64,000 nt of DNA from CAYOWK01 sp964407665 (GTDB lineage: Bacteria > Pseudomonadota > Alphaproteobacteria > Caulobacterales > Hyphomonadaceae): positions 62,001 to 126,000 of the forward strand of contig CAYOWK010000002.1 of assembly GCA_964407665.1 (NCBI GenBank). Reading direction: 5' to 3'. The position numbers and the translations under genes were made by a program. The notes under the pieces were generated by a model. The model did no database searches. It saw nothing but the letters and a program-made list of their open reading frames with translations, and was not told where the DNA came from. Of the stretch, positions 8,502 through 16,386 are shown one piece after another. Position 1 is the first letter of the stretch. The number at the start of each line of letters is the position of its first letter.

Positions 8502-9365
8502 ATGCTGCTGAAACGCTTTCCCTGGTGGCTGGGTGGTCCGGCGCGGCCCGTCGTCCACGACTTCCCGCTCTTCAGCGCCACGGTCGAGGGCAAGGGCCGG
8601 GACGTCATCCTCATCCACGGTCTGGCCGCCTCTCCCGAATGCTGGTCGCAGGCGCGGGCGCTCCTCGGCGAGGGCGTGCGCACCCACCTCATTCACATGA
8701 GGGGCTTTGCGGGTCTGCCTCCCGCGGCGAGACACACGCCGGGCGCCTTTCTTCCCGGCATGGCGGCTGACCTCGCCGCCTACATCCGGGCGCACACCAA
8801 AGGACCTGCTGCCGTCGCCGGGCATTCGATGGGCGGTCTCGTGACGCTGGTGCTGGGACGCGATCATCCCGACGCGGCTGGCCGCCTGATGGTCGTCGAT
8901 GTGCCCTCGTTCTTCTCGGTGCTCATCAACCCCTTCGCCACAGCCGCCTCGATCGCAGGCGTCGCCCGCATGGCGCGGCGGAACTATGCGGAGAAGTCGG
9001 CGGCCGGACTTGAAGAGCAGTTGCGCCGCACGGGCCGCTCGCTGGTCACCTCCGAGACCGCGCTGGAGGCGGTGGTGGGGTGGGGGCTGTCCTCCGACCA
9101 GACCACCGTCGCCGATGTCATGTCCGAGGTGATGACCACCGATCTGCGCCCGGACCTGAGGAACATCGCCGCTCCGGTGGACATTCTCTACGCATGGGAC
9201 AAATCCGCCCCCACCACCCGCATCGGGCTCGACCAGCTTTACGCAACGGCCTATGCGGGGCTGCCGGATCACCGGCGACTACGCATTGACGACGCCCGCC
9301 ACTACATCATGCTGGATCGTCCGGATGCGTTCTACGGGGCCATGCGCAAGTGGCTCAGTCGCTAG
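8502..9365 (+). CDS. Alpha/beta-fold hydrolase next to PHA genes
   Basis: 287 residues, alpha/beta hydrolase fold. Visible are the oxyanion region VILIHGLAASPECW, the nucleophile elbow AGHSMGG (Ser), the acid in LYAWDKSAP and the histidine in DDARHYIMLDRP. Divergent from phaC and immediately upstream of phaR (45 bp), so it probably belongs to the PHA locus. It might be an esterase or thioesterase acting on hydroxyacyl oligomers, but it lacks the lipase-box and substrate-binding features of secreted PHB depolymerases and has no signal peptide. Function beyond hydrolase is not supported. Confidence 0.85.
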   Translation: MLLKRFPWWLGGPARPVVHDFPLFSATVEGKGRDVILIHGLAASPECWSQARALLGEGVRTHLIHMRGFAGLPPAARHTPGAFLPGMAADLAAYIRAHTKGPAAVAGHSMGGLVTLVLGRDHPDAAGRLMVVDVPSFFSVLINPFATAASIAGVARMARRNYAEKSAAGLEEQLRRTGRSLVTSETALEAVVGWGLSSDQTTVADVMSEVMTTDLRPDLRNIAAPVDILYAWDKSAPTTRIGLDQLYATAYAGLPDHRRLRIDDARHYIMLDRPDAFYGAMRKWLSR

Positions 9366-9409
9366 ACAGCGGATCTGGCACGCGAACGAGACGTTATGAG
9401 CAGGCGCCC

Positions 9410-9970
9410 ATGAGCAACGAAGACATCATCGAGCTGCGCCGGTATCCGAGCCGCAAGCTCTACAACAAGTCGGCGTCCAGCTATGTGCGGCTGCCCGAAG
9501 TCGCCGAGATGATCCGGCGCGGCGCCGCCGTGCGCGTGGAAGACACCGAGACCGGCGAGGACGTGACACGGCAGGTGCTGCTCCAGATCATCATGGAGCA
9601 GGAAAACCAGGGCGACGGCGCCATGCTTTCGGCCAACGTGCTCACCGACATGATCCGCGCCCACCAGTCGCGGGCCTCCGAAGTGATGACCAGCCTGTTC
9701 GAGCAGTCGGTCGGCTTCATGCGCTCCCAGCAGGAACAGCTCGCCAACCAGGTCTCCTCCTCGCTGACCCAGCCCTGGGCCATGTTCGACCCCGCCCAGG
9801 TCCAGGAGATGCAGCGCGAGTTCCAGTCCAGGCTCGCCGGTTTCTGGGGCGGCGCGATACCGGCTGTCCGCAAGGCCGAGGCAACTGCCGAACCCGCGAA
9901 CGACGCCGCCGAACTGAAGGCGCTCCGCGAGAAGCTGGAGACGCTGGAGAAGAAGCTCTCGGCGAAGTAG
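9410..9970 (+). CDS. phaR: Polyhydroxyalkanoate synthesis repressor PhaR
   Basis: 186 residues from ATG 9410 (MSNEDIIELRRYPSRKLYN); an upstream in-frame start would overlap the hydrolase gene and add 20 unlikely residues. PhaR binds DNA and also nascent PHA granules, derepressing phasin synthesis when polymer is present. The N-terminal PHB/PHA accumulation regulator DNA-binding domain is clear (RRYPSRKLYN, SYVRLPEVAEMIRRG, EDVTRQVLLQIIMEQE), followed by the PHB_acc domain with a Gln/Met-rich amphipathic region. The C-terminus (ALREKLETLEKKL) is a short coiled coil. Expected to control the phasin and phaC genes nearby. Confidence 0.94.
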   Translation: MSNEDIIELRRYPSRKLYNKSASSYVRLPEVAEMIRRGAAVRVEDTETGEDVTRQVLLQIIMEQENQGDGAMLSANVLTDMIRAHQSRASEVMTSLFEQSVGFMRSQQEQLANQVSSSLTQPWAMFDPAQVQEMQREFQSRLAGFWGGAIPAVRKAEATAEPANDAAELKALREKLETLEKKLSAK

Positions 9971-10018
9971 GGCGGCTGGCCGCTCTGCTATTGTCGCCCG
10001 CCTCCACTCACCACTGTC

Positions 10019-10092
10019 ATCCCGGAAGCGCGTAGCGCTATCCGGGATCCATGTATCGGCATTCGGATTACAGGAGGGTGGATCCCGGACTT
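10019..10092. repeat. REP-like palindrome left of the paralogue cassette
   Basis: A 30-base near-perfect palindrome at 10019-10048: arms ATCCCGGA/TCCGGGAT and AGCGC/GCGCT around GTA. A further half-site GGATCCCGG follows at about 10080. It is not coding. A related nested palindrome, in the opposite orientation, lies at 12136-12195, so the two bracket the 10.1-12.0 kb gene pair. Confidence 0.75.
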
Positions 10093-10142
10093 TCGCTCCT
10101 GTCGCATGGCCGTAGATGGACGGTCCAATCGCGGCGGCGCCC

Positions 10143-11066
10143 CTAGCTGTAAATCGAGTCAGTATGGCGGTAGGGCTGCCGACATTTCGGTCGCCGAACT
10201 GCACGAAAGACACCGTGAGCCAGCGCGAACAGACCGGCAAAAACGCCAGTCCAGAGCACTTGTCCGAGGAGCTCCGGCATAAAAACGGGCTGTTGGGTTC
10301 CAAACATGCGCAGCCCAAGCGGGTTCTCAAAATCCTCTTCGCTGGCATTTCGAATATCGCGTGTCACGCAGGAGAAGCCGAAGGCAACCGGGCCGCAGTA
10401 GCGGATCGTAGTGTCGCTCCTGTTGTAGCCGACTCTGGAATATGTGTGCCCCGGGGGGAGAGGAACGCTGATGTGGTAGGGCGTCGTTCCGGTGCGCAAA
10501 TAGATGTCGCGTGCGTTCAGTACCGCTGCATCGACCGATTGTTCGAACCTGTCGCTTGCATCGCTGCCGAACGTGCGACTCGCCAGTGTGGCTCCCGCGA
10601 CAAGTCCAGCAGTAAGGGCAGCGGCGACGATCAGTCCGACCATCCAGTTTGGCGTCAATCGCAACCACTCCCATGCGGCGCGAGCGATACGTCTGCCTCT
10701 GGTCCAGCGACGGCGAAGGTCCACCGACGCAGGGGCGCCGACAATCGCGGCGAGCAGCCCGCCGAGCCCGCCAGCCCCGAGCATCAAGACCATTTCAAGG
10801 TCTCCGAACGGGGAGCCGCCAAGCCCCCAGTCGCACTCCAACCAGAATGGATTCTCGACTTGCTCTGATGCATCCGAGCTGCCTGCAGAGATCTCAAGCG
10901 ACCAGTTCCCTGAGCTATTGATCGTCTTGGACTGTTCCCTCAGCGTATCCGCGACCCTCGCGACCCCGTCCCCGGTCTCATTCATCCATGCGAACAGCCC
11001 AGCCGCCAGCAGGAGCGCGGTCAGCGCTACGATGGATCGTGGAAGGATCGACGCTGTGCCTGTCAT
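10143..11066 (-). CDS. Unknown polytopic membrane protein, tandem paralogue B
   Basis: 307 residues from the ATG at 11066, chosen because its N-terminus (MTGTASILPRSIVALTALLL) then matches that of its upstream neighbour; an in-frame start at 11105 would run into that gene. Four likely membrane segments: about 9-27, 90-110, 145-167 and 268-290. Between segments 3 and 4 is an extracytoplasmic domain of about 90 residues with a YCGP-x5-G-x-C-x-TRDI motif whose two cysteines could form a disulphide. I recognise no family. Starts eight bases after the stop of the upstream paralogue, so co-transcribed. The last residues near the C-terminus are charged and His-rich. Confidence 0.75.
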   Translation of the reverse strand: MTGTASILPRSIVALTALLLAAGLFAWMNETGDGVARVADTLREQSKTINSSGNWSLEISAGSSDASEQVENPFWLECDWGLGGSPFGDLEMVLMLGAGGLGGLLAAIVGAPASVDLRRRWTRGRRIARAAWEWLRLTPNWMVGLIVAAALTAGLVAGATLASRTFGSDASDRFEQSVDAAVLNARDIYLRTGTTPYHISVPLPPGHTYSRVGYNRSDTTIRYCGPVAFGFSCVTRDIRNASEEDFENPLGLRMFGTQQPVFMPELLGQVLWTGVFAGLFALAHGVFRAVRRPKCRQPYRHTDSIYS

Positions 11067-11073
11067 GGTGATC

Positions 11074-12024
11074 TTACCACCGCCTCGTCGCACGGAGCGC
11101 ACCATTGCCGAGTGCGATGAGACCCGCCAGCGCGCCGAGCAACAGCATCGTCGCCAAATTCGATTCCGCAGTCGGGGTGCAGTGCGAACAGCCTAACCAA
11201 TACGGATCTGGAACTTTGTCAGCCTTCGCTTCCAAACGGGCCGGATCGAAGTCCTGAAGGTCGCGCCTCGTGCATATCCCCGCGCTTATGTATGGCCCGC
11301 AATACTCGATCACCGAGCCTTCGATGGTCGCGTACGAGTGGCTGTAGGACAGGACGGGCATCGAACGCGGCGCATGTCCCTCGCGCGAGTAGAAGACGCC
11401 TGCCTTGGTGGCGATCTCATCGGCCTCGCGGTTCAGAAGGACGACGCCATCAGTGCCGACTTGGCGGCTGAGCAATGTGGCCAGAGCGATCAGGCCGCTG
11501 GTCAGGCCGATGGCGACAGCGACGGCGATTGTCCTCGGCGGCAGGGTTCTCGAATTTTGACCTGAACGGTTGTGGCCGGATCGGCTACGCCGGGGGCGCC
11601 ATATTGCCCCTGCACGTACTCGGCGGGAGGGCATGATCGCTCGGAGCGCACCCCTGCTGAGTGCGACAACGCCGCCAAGTACACCAAGGGAGAAAAGGAA
11701 GCTTACTCGTCTTTGCCCTTCCTCTTGGGGATTTTGCAATCTCCACAGTCCGCAGTGAGGACAACTGACCTGATTATCGGCTCCGTTCTCAGGCTCACCC
11801 TCTATCTGCGCAGGCGGTTCTACGGTCGCATTGCGGGATGTCGCCGTTATCTCAGCTATCCACTGCCAGACCAGCCCATTGGCTTCAGCCTGATTGCGCA
11901 GAGTGTCTGAGACTCTCGCGACCCCCACGCCCGTCGCATTCATCCACGCGAACAGCCCTGCCGCCAGCAAAAGCGCGGTCAGCGCTGCGATGGTCCGTGG
12001 AAGTATTGACGCTGTGGCTGTCAT
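11074..12024 (-). CDS. Unknown polytopic membrane protein, tandem paralogue A
   Basis: 316 residues. Its first 40 residues are almost the same as those of the next gene (ILPRxIxALTALLLAAGLFAW in both), and the architecture is the same: N-terminal segment, second segment near 108-128, third near 172-190, an extracytoplasmic domain, and a last segment near 288-308. It shares the motif YCGP-x5-G-x-C-x-TRDL and additionally has CPHC and GCSHC, so extra disulphides or metal binding are possible. The two genes are a local duplication that has since diverged strongly outside the membrane segments. No family recognised; function unknown. Confidence 0.75.
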   Translation of the reverse strand: MTATASILPRTIAALTALLLAAGLFAWMNATGVGVARVSDTLRNQAEANGLVWQWIAEITATSRNATVEPPAQIEGEPENGADNQVSCPHCGLWRLQNPQEEGQRRVSFLFSLGVLGGVVALSRGALRAIMPSRRVRAGAIWRPRRSRSGHNRSGQNSRTLPPRTIAVAVAIGLTSGLIALATLLSRQVGTDGVVLLNREADEIATKAGVFYSREGHAPRSMPVLSYSHSYATIEGSVIEYCGPYISAGICTRRDLQDFDPARLEAKADKVPDPYWLGCSHCTPTAESNLATMLLLGALAGLIALGNGALRATRRW

Positions 12025-12135
12025 CGCGGCCCCTCAACCGTGGAGAGTGTGATCGCGATCGGTGTTGATTGCAACAATTCCGCGAGGGTTATCCCCGACG
12101 GCTGAAAGCCTGCTCGGCGCCTTAACTGATGAACC

Positions 12136-12195
12136 GTGGATCCCGGGTCTGCCCCCGGATACCGCTCCGCGCTTCCGGGGTTCGCCCGGGATGAC
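12136..12195. repeat. REP-like nested palindrome right of the paralogue cassette
   Basis: Nested inverted repeat: GATCCCGGG (12139-12147) with CCCGGGAT (12185-12192), and CCCCGGA (12153-12159) with TCCGGGG (12174-12180). The outer wording GTGGATCCCGG...CCGGGATGAC matches the reverse complement of the element at 10019, so the copies are inverted relative to each other. Confidence 0.7.
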
Positions 12196-12240
12196 CGCGG
12201 TGGGTTGAGTTCGGCCGCGGTCGACGCCTCGACCCCAATC

Positions 12241-13701
12241 CTAAACCGCGTTGCCCACCCGCTTCAGCACCTCAGCCGCAAACTCCGACAGCGTGTCGTC
12301 GCGGGCGCCCATCACCACGATGAGGTCGCCCGGCTGGGCGAGTTCGGCCAGCTTGTTGCCGCAGGCGGCGCGGTCGGGCAGGGCCAGCGCCGTGCGGCCG
12401 CGCGCCGTGACGCCGTCGACGATGGCGGATGAGCCCATCGAGCGGTCCACCGTTCCGCCGAAATAGACCGGCTCGGGCATCAGCAGGATGTCCTTCGGCT
12501 TCAGGTTCTCCACGAAGCAGTCGATCAGCTGGTCCTTCATCAGGCGGATGGGGCCATAGCCGTGCGGCTGCCACATCACCAGCAGCCGCCCCGGGAACTG
12601 GTGCAGCGTCGAGAGCGTGGCGGCGATCTTGTCCGGGTTGTGCCCGAAATCGTCGATCACCGTGATGTCGCGTTTCGTGCCGACCACTTCGAGGCGGCGG
12701 CGGATGCCGACATAGTTCATCAGCGCCATCGTCGCATCGCGCAGCGAGACGCCACAGGCGCGGGCAGCCGCTATCGCGGCGAGGCCGTTGGAGAGGTTGT
12801 GACGCCCCGGCGTCTGCAGGCACACGCGCGCCTTCTCGCCGGTCTCGGTCTCCGTCACGATGCACGACATGCCGTCCGGCGCATGCATGATGTCCGACGC
12901 CACAAACGACGCGGCGGGATTCTCCAGCGAGTAGGTGAGCGCGTCCGGCAGGTTCAGCTGCGCCGCCAGCTGCGCTGTCTCGGCGTTGTCCAGATTGAGG
13001 ATGGCGATCTCGGCCTTGCTCACAAAGTCCGAGAACAGCCGGCGCAGCTCGTCCATGGATTTGTGGTCGAGCGCGATGTTGTTCAGCACAGCAACGGTGG
13101 GCTTGTAGAGCGCAATCGTGCCGTCGCTCTCATCCACTTCCGAAACGAAGATGTTCCCCTCGCCGACCAGGGCGGAGGCGAAAGGCGCGTCGCCTGAGAC
13201 GAAGTTCTTCATCACCGCGCCGTTCATCACCGTGGGGTCGCGGCGCGTGGCGTAGAGGATCCAGCCGATCATGGCGGTGGTGGTCGACTTGCCCGACGTC
13301 CCGCCGACAGCAACCGAAACGGGCGAACCGTTCACCAGCTGCGCCAGCAGCTCGGCCCGTCCCAGGCGCGGACAGCCCAGCGCCTTCGCCTTCGCCACAT
13401 CCGGCACCGTCTCCTCGATGGCGGCGGAGGCGACCAGCAGCTGTTCGGGCCGGGTCAGACCCGAGCCGTCCTGCGGGTGAAGGCCGATGCCGCGCCGCTG
13501 CAGGAACTCGAACTTGGAACTCAGCCGCCCCGCGTCGAGCGAGCGATCCGAGCCCTCGACCTCATAGCCCTGCGCGCGGAGAATGAGGGCCAGCGGCAAC
13601 ATTCCGCTGCCGCCGACGCCGCAGAAGAAGTAAGGTCCCGGATGGGGCAGCCGCGCACGGGCGGGGGCTGCGGAATCCGTATCGGTGTGGGCGTCTGACA
13701 T
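12241..13701 (-). CDS. Mur ligase, Mpl/MurC-like (UDP-N-acetylmuramate:peptide ligase)
   Basis: 486 residues from ATG 13701 (MSDAHTDTDSAAP); the open frame extends further upstream into the divergent gene region but that part is not family-like. Three Mur-ligase domains: N-terminal Rossmann-like FFCGVGGSGMLPLA and GYEVEGSDRS; central ATPase with P-loop GTSGKSTTT (134-142) and EVDESDGT; C-terminal domain with IDDFGHNPDKI and MWQPHGYGP. MurC adds L-Ala to UDP-MurNAc; Mpl adds the recycled tripeptide. I favour a recycling role because the divergent neighbour is an LD-carboxypeptidase, which makes that tripeptide, and because no mur/fts division cluster surrounds it. Distinguishing the two needs comparison with the genome's other MurC. 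Confidence 0.82.
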   Translation of the reverse strand: MSDAHTDTDSAAPARARLPHPGPYFFCGVGGSGMLPLALILRAQGYEVEGSDRSLDAGRLSSKFEFLQRRGIGLHPQDGSGLTRPEQLLVASAAIEETVPDVAKAKALGCPRLGRAELLAQLVNGSPVSVAVGGTSGKSTTTAMIGWILYATRRDPTVMNGAVMKNFVSGDAPFASALVGEGNIFVSEVDESDGTIALYKPTVAVLNNIALDHKSMDELRRLFSDFVSKAEIAILNLDNAETAQLAAQLNLPDALTYSLENPAASFVASDIMHAPDGMSCIVTETETGEKARVCLQTPGRHNLSNGLAAIAAARACGVSLRDATMALMNYVGIRRRLEVVGTKRDITVIDDFGHNPDKIAATLSTLHQFPGRLLVMWQPHGYGPIRLMKDQLIDCFVENLKPKDILLMPEPVYFGGTVDRSMGSSAIVDGVTARGRTALALPDRAACGNKLAELAQPGDLIVVMGARDDTLSEFAAEVLKRVGNAV

Positions 13702-13762
13702 GGTGGGCAATCTGGTCAAGCCGTGGTCCGGGTCAAGTGGCAACGGTCCGGCTGACCGCCCC

Positions 13763-14578
13763 ATGCGCATCGGCCTCGCCGCGCCCGGCACCCGCATGGC
13801 CGAATCCGTGGTCGAGCGCGCCCGGGATCTCGCAGACGACATCTACCGCGACCGCGTCGAACTGGTGTTCCACCCGCAGTGCTTCGAACAGGCGGGACAC
13901 TTCGCCGGAACCGACGATGCGCGCGCTGCGGCCCTGGTCGAGTTGGGCAACGACCCCACGATCGATGCGGTCTGGTTCGCGCGCGGCGGCTATGGCGCCT
14001 GCCGGATCGCGGAGGATGTCATCACGCGGCTGGGGCCGCCCGCCCGCGAAAAACTCTGGATGGGCTATTCCGACATCGGCTTCCTGCTGGCCGGCCTGCA
14101 CCGGGCGGGCTTTCCCCACGTGGCGCACGGGCCCATGCCGGTCGATCTGGTCCGGGACTGGGGCGAGACTGCCGTCAAGCGCGCGCTGGCCTATATCGTC
14201 GAGGGCGCTGGCTGGGCGGTCGAAAAAGGCGTCACGCCCGGCCACCGCCACATGGCGTTCAACCTCACCGTGCTCAGCCAGCTGCTCGGCACGCCACTGG
14301 AGCCGGACTTCGCCAACGCCATTATCCAGCTGGAGGACGTGGGCGAGTACATGTACCGGCTGGATCGGTACTTCTTCCACGTCACCTCGAACGAGAATGT
14401 CCGCCGCTGCGCGGGCATCCGGCTTGGTCGCTGCTCGGCCATCCCGAAAAACGATCCGGATTTCGGGATGACCGAGGAAGAGGTCGCCCGCTACTGGTGC
14501 GAGCGCTCGGGCATCCCCTATTTCGGTCGCGCCGACATCGGCCACGACATCGACAACAAGGTCGTCCCGTTCGGCTGA
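13763..14578 (+). CDS. LD-carboxypeptidase, peptidase S66 family (LdcA-like)
   Basis: 271 residues from ATG 13763 (MRIGLAAPGTRM). S66 peptidases remove the terminal D-Ala from murein tetrapeptides in the cytoplasm during recycling; the MccF branch cleaves microcin C. Family blocks: IGLAAPGT at the N-terminus, WFARGGYGACRIAEDV, the nucleophile Ser103 in MGYSDIGFLLAGL, the glutamate in IIQLEDVGEYMYRLDR, and the histidine in IGHDIDNKVVPFG near the C-terminus. Divergent from the Mpl-like ligase with 61 bp between starts, which fits a peptidoglycan-recycling pair. It ends with a tandem GGCTGAC repeat that spans the stop codon (14573-14595). Confidence 0.88.
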   Translation: MRIGLAAPGTRMAESVVERARDLADDIYRDRVELVFHPQCFEQAGHFAGTDDARAAALVELGNDPTIDAVWFARGGYGACRIAEDVITRLGPPAREKLWMGYSDIGFLLAGLHRAGFPHVAHGPMPVDLVRDWGETAVKRALAYIVEGAGWAVEKGVTPGHRHMAFNLTVLSQLLGTPLEPDFANAIIQLEDVGEYMYRLDRYFFHVTSNENVRRCAGIRLGRCSAIPKNDPDFGMTEEEVARYWCERSGIPYFGRADIGHDIDNKVVPFG

Positions 14579-14591
14579 CGGCTGACGGCTG

Positions 14592-15257
14592 TCAGCGCAG
14601 CAGGGGCAGCAGGTCGTGCAGGCTGGATGCGATGAGCGTCGCGCGTGTCCGGCAGGCGTCGGTGGGCTGCAGGAGGTCCGGGATCATCACGGCCATCATG
14701 CCGGCGGCGTGCGCCGCGGTCAGGCCAGTCGGCGAATCCTCCACCGCCAGCACATCGCCAGGCGCCTGACCAAGCGCTGCAGCCGCCTTCAGATACGGCT
14801 CGGGATGCGGCTTGCCGTGGGTCACGTCGTGGCGGGTGACCACCGAATGGAACCGCGCATGGAATGCGTGCGCTGCGAAGTGGCGCGCTACCCATGGACG
14901 TCCCGATGATGTCGCCAGCGCATAGCGAAGTCCCGACGCATCCAGGTGATCAAGGATCTCGAGCACTCCGGGCTTCAGCGGGGCCACCCCGTCGCCGATG
15001 TGGGCGGAAACCGTGTCGAAGAACACCTCCAGTGGAAAGTCGCCGAAATAGCCTCGCAACGTCGCTTCAGTCGCCTCACGATGCTGACCCACACAGGCGT
15101 TGAAGCTCGCCTGATCGAGCGGCAGGCTGTGCTGCGCCGCCGCCGCCATGTAGGCCTCATAGACCAGCGCCTCCGAGTCGATCAGCGTACCATCGAGGTC
15201 GAAGACCACAGCCTTGGGCGGGCGGGGCAGGCGAAAGGCGGCGAGGGCGGTTTCCAT
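14592..15257 (-). CDS. HAD-superfamily hydrolase, subfamily IA (phosphoglycolate/beta-phosphoglucomutase-like)
   Basis: 221 residues from the ATG at 15257; an ATG five codons upstream is equally possible. Small cytoplasmic phosphatase or phosphomutase. HAD motifs: I, VVFDLDGTLIDS (nucleophile Asp near residue 17, acid/base two residues on); II, ATSSGR; III, lysine in THGKPHPEPYLKAA; IV, LAVEDSPTGLTAA. The cap is the alpha-helical C1 type between motifs I and II (LVYEAYMAAAAQ...). The motif II-III spacing and EDSPTGL wording are typical of sugar-phosphate phosphatases of the CbbY/YqaB/GS1 kind. Substrate not predictable. Convergent with the LD-carboxypeptidase gene, 13 bases apart. Confidence 0.88.
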   Translation of the reverse strand: METALAAFRLPRPPKAVVFDLDGTLIDSEALVYEAYMAAAAQHSLPLDQASFNACVGQHREATEATLRGYFGDFPLEVFFDTVSAHIGDGVAPLKPGVLEILDHLDASGLRYALATSSGRPWVARHFAAHAFHARFHSVVTRHDVTHGKPHPEPYLKAAAALGQAPGDVLAVEDSPTGLTAAHAAGMMAVMIPDLLQPTDACRTRATLIASSLHDLLPLLR

Positions 15258-15413
15258 GTCGCGGGAGGTCACCCTTCAGGCCTTGCGGGTCAAGGGTTCG
15301 CCCGCGAAAAGACGCCCGCAGCGGGATGAGGCGAATCGCCATTCCGCACTGCGGGCCAGTCGACCGGCAACCCCTGGAAAAACTGCCGGCCGTATGGATC
15401 AGATATGGGCGCC

Positions 15414-16112
15414 TCAGGCGGCGTCGACGAGGACGATCTCGGCGTCTTCGGCAGCTGTCACTGTAATCGTGTCTTCATCGGTGATTGCGGCGCCGTCGCG
15501 CGGATGCAGCCGCACGCCATTCACCTCGACCACGCCGGCCGCAGGAACCAGATAGCCCTTGCGGCCCGGCGCGAAGTGATACTCCGCCGTCTCGCCCGCC
15601 TTGATGGTGGCGGCGACGACCCGCGCGTCCGTGCGAATGGACAGGGCGTCCGTATCTTCCTCAAAGCCCGAGGCGAGCACGACGAACTGGCCTGCACGAT
15701 CGCCCTTCGGGAACGGCTTGGCGCCCCAGCTCGGACGCTGGCCGAACTTCGTGGGCTCGATCCAGATCTGGAAGATCCGGGTCGTTTCCGGCTCCAGGTT
15801 GTATTCGGCATGGCGGATGCCGGTGCCTGCGCTCATGACCTGAACGTCGCCTGCAACCGTGCGGCCCTTGTTGCCAAGGCTGTCCTCGTGCGTGATCGCG
15901 CCGTCCCGGACATAGGTGATGATTTCCATGTTCGCGTGCGGATGCGGCGGGAAACCGGACCGCGCCTCGATCTCGTCGTCATTCCAGACGCGCAGGCGGC
16001 CCCAGTTCATCCGCTTCGGGTCGTAGTAGTCGGCGAACGAGAAGTGGTGGCGGGCCTTCAGCCAGCCATGGTCGGCGCCGCCCAGCGATTCAAACGGTCT
16101 CCGATCAATCAT
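15414..16112 (-). CDS. Pirin family protein (YhhW/quercetinase-like bicupin)
   Basis: 232 residues. Bicupin; the N-terminal cupin has the metal-site wording HPHANMEIITYVRDGAITHEDS with two His, then the third His and the Glu in GIRHAEYNLE. The length and the start RRPFESLGGADHGWLKARHHFSFADYYDP match the YhhW subgroup, some members of which oxidise quercetin in vitro; physiological roles in redox or stress response remain unclear. Monocistronic, with a palindromic candidate operator about 44 bases upstream of the start. Confidence 0.9.
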   Translation of the reverse strand: MIDRRPFESLGGADHGWLKARHHFSFADYYDPKRMNWGRLRVWNDDEIEARSGFPPHPHANMEIITYVRDGAITHEDSLGNKGRTVAGDVQVMSAGTGIRHAEYNLEPETTRIFQIWIEPTKFGQRPSWGAKPFPKGDRAGQFVVLASGFEEDTDALSIRTDARVVAATIKAGETAEYHFAPGRKGYLVPAAGVVEVNGVRLHPRDGAAITDEDTITVTAAEDAEIVLVDAA

Positions 16113-16155
16113 GATCGTTTCTCCTTGTCCTTCACCGCAGCCTTAGCGCAGTGTT

Positions 16156-16169
16156 GTTGCGTTTGCAAC
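16156..16169. promoter_or_regulatory. Candidate operator upstream of pirin gene
   Basis: Palindrome GTTGC-GTTT-GCAAC, 44-57 bases upstream of the pirin start. Its size and position suit a repressor or activator half-site pair, but there is no regulator gene beside it and the site occurs once. Confidence 0.3.
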
Positions 16170-16217
16170 TAAATGGTGAGTGTCGGGTGGAATGCAAGGG
16201 ATACAGCGGTGAGGCAG

Positions 16218-16380
16218 CGCTCCTCCTCCACCCGAAAGGGGGAGGATGTCGAGCGTAGCGAGACAGGTGGGGGTCCGCTTTCGCCAAAGGCGAAAGCTGG
16301 CGGCGGTGGTGAAGCCGGCTTGCGCCGCCGGACCCCCTCCTGTCCCTTTGGGACATCCTCCCCCTTTCAGGTGGAGGAGC
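16218..16380. repeat. 163-bp nested inverted-repeat element
   Basis: Outer arms of about 29-32 bases (16218-16250 with 16352-16380) are near-identical reverse complements, both built around CCACC-GAAAGGGGGAGGATGTC. A second pair of 16-base arms (16262-16277 with 16329-16344, GACAGG-GGGGGTCCG) lies inside, then a small hairpin CTTTCGCC-AAA-GGCGAAAG (16278-16296) and a GGCGGCG/CGCCGCC pair. No open frame of coding character. Resembles an alphaproteobacterial intergenic repeat or MITE-like element; it sits between the pirin and transglutaminase genes. Confidence 0.8.
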
Positions 16381-16386
16381 TTCCCC

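Noticed and set aside
14573..14595. Tandem GGCTGAC repeats across the LD-carboxypeptidase stop
   Set aside because: Only three short units. Could be slippage, but too little to call a functional element.
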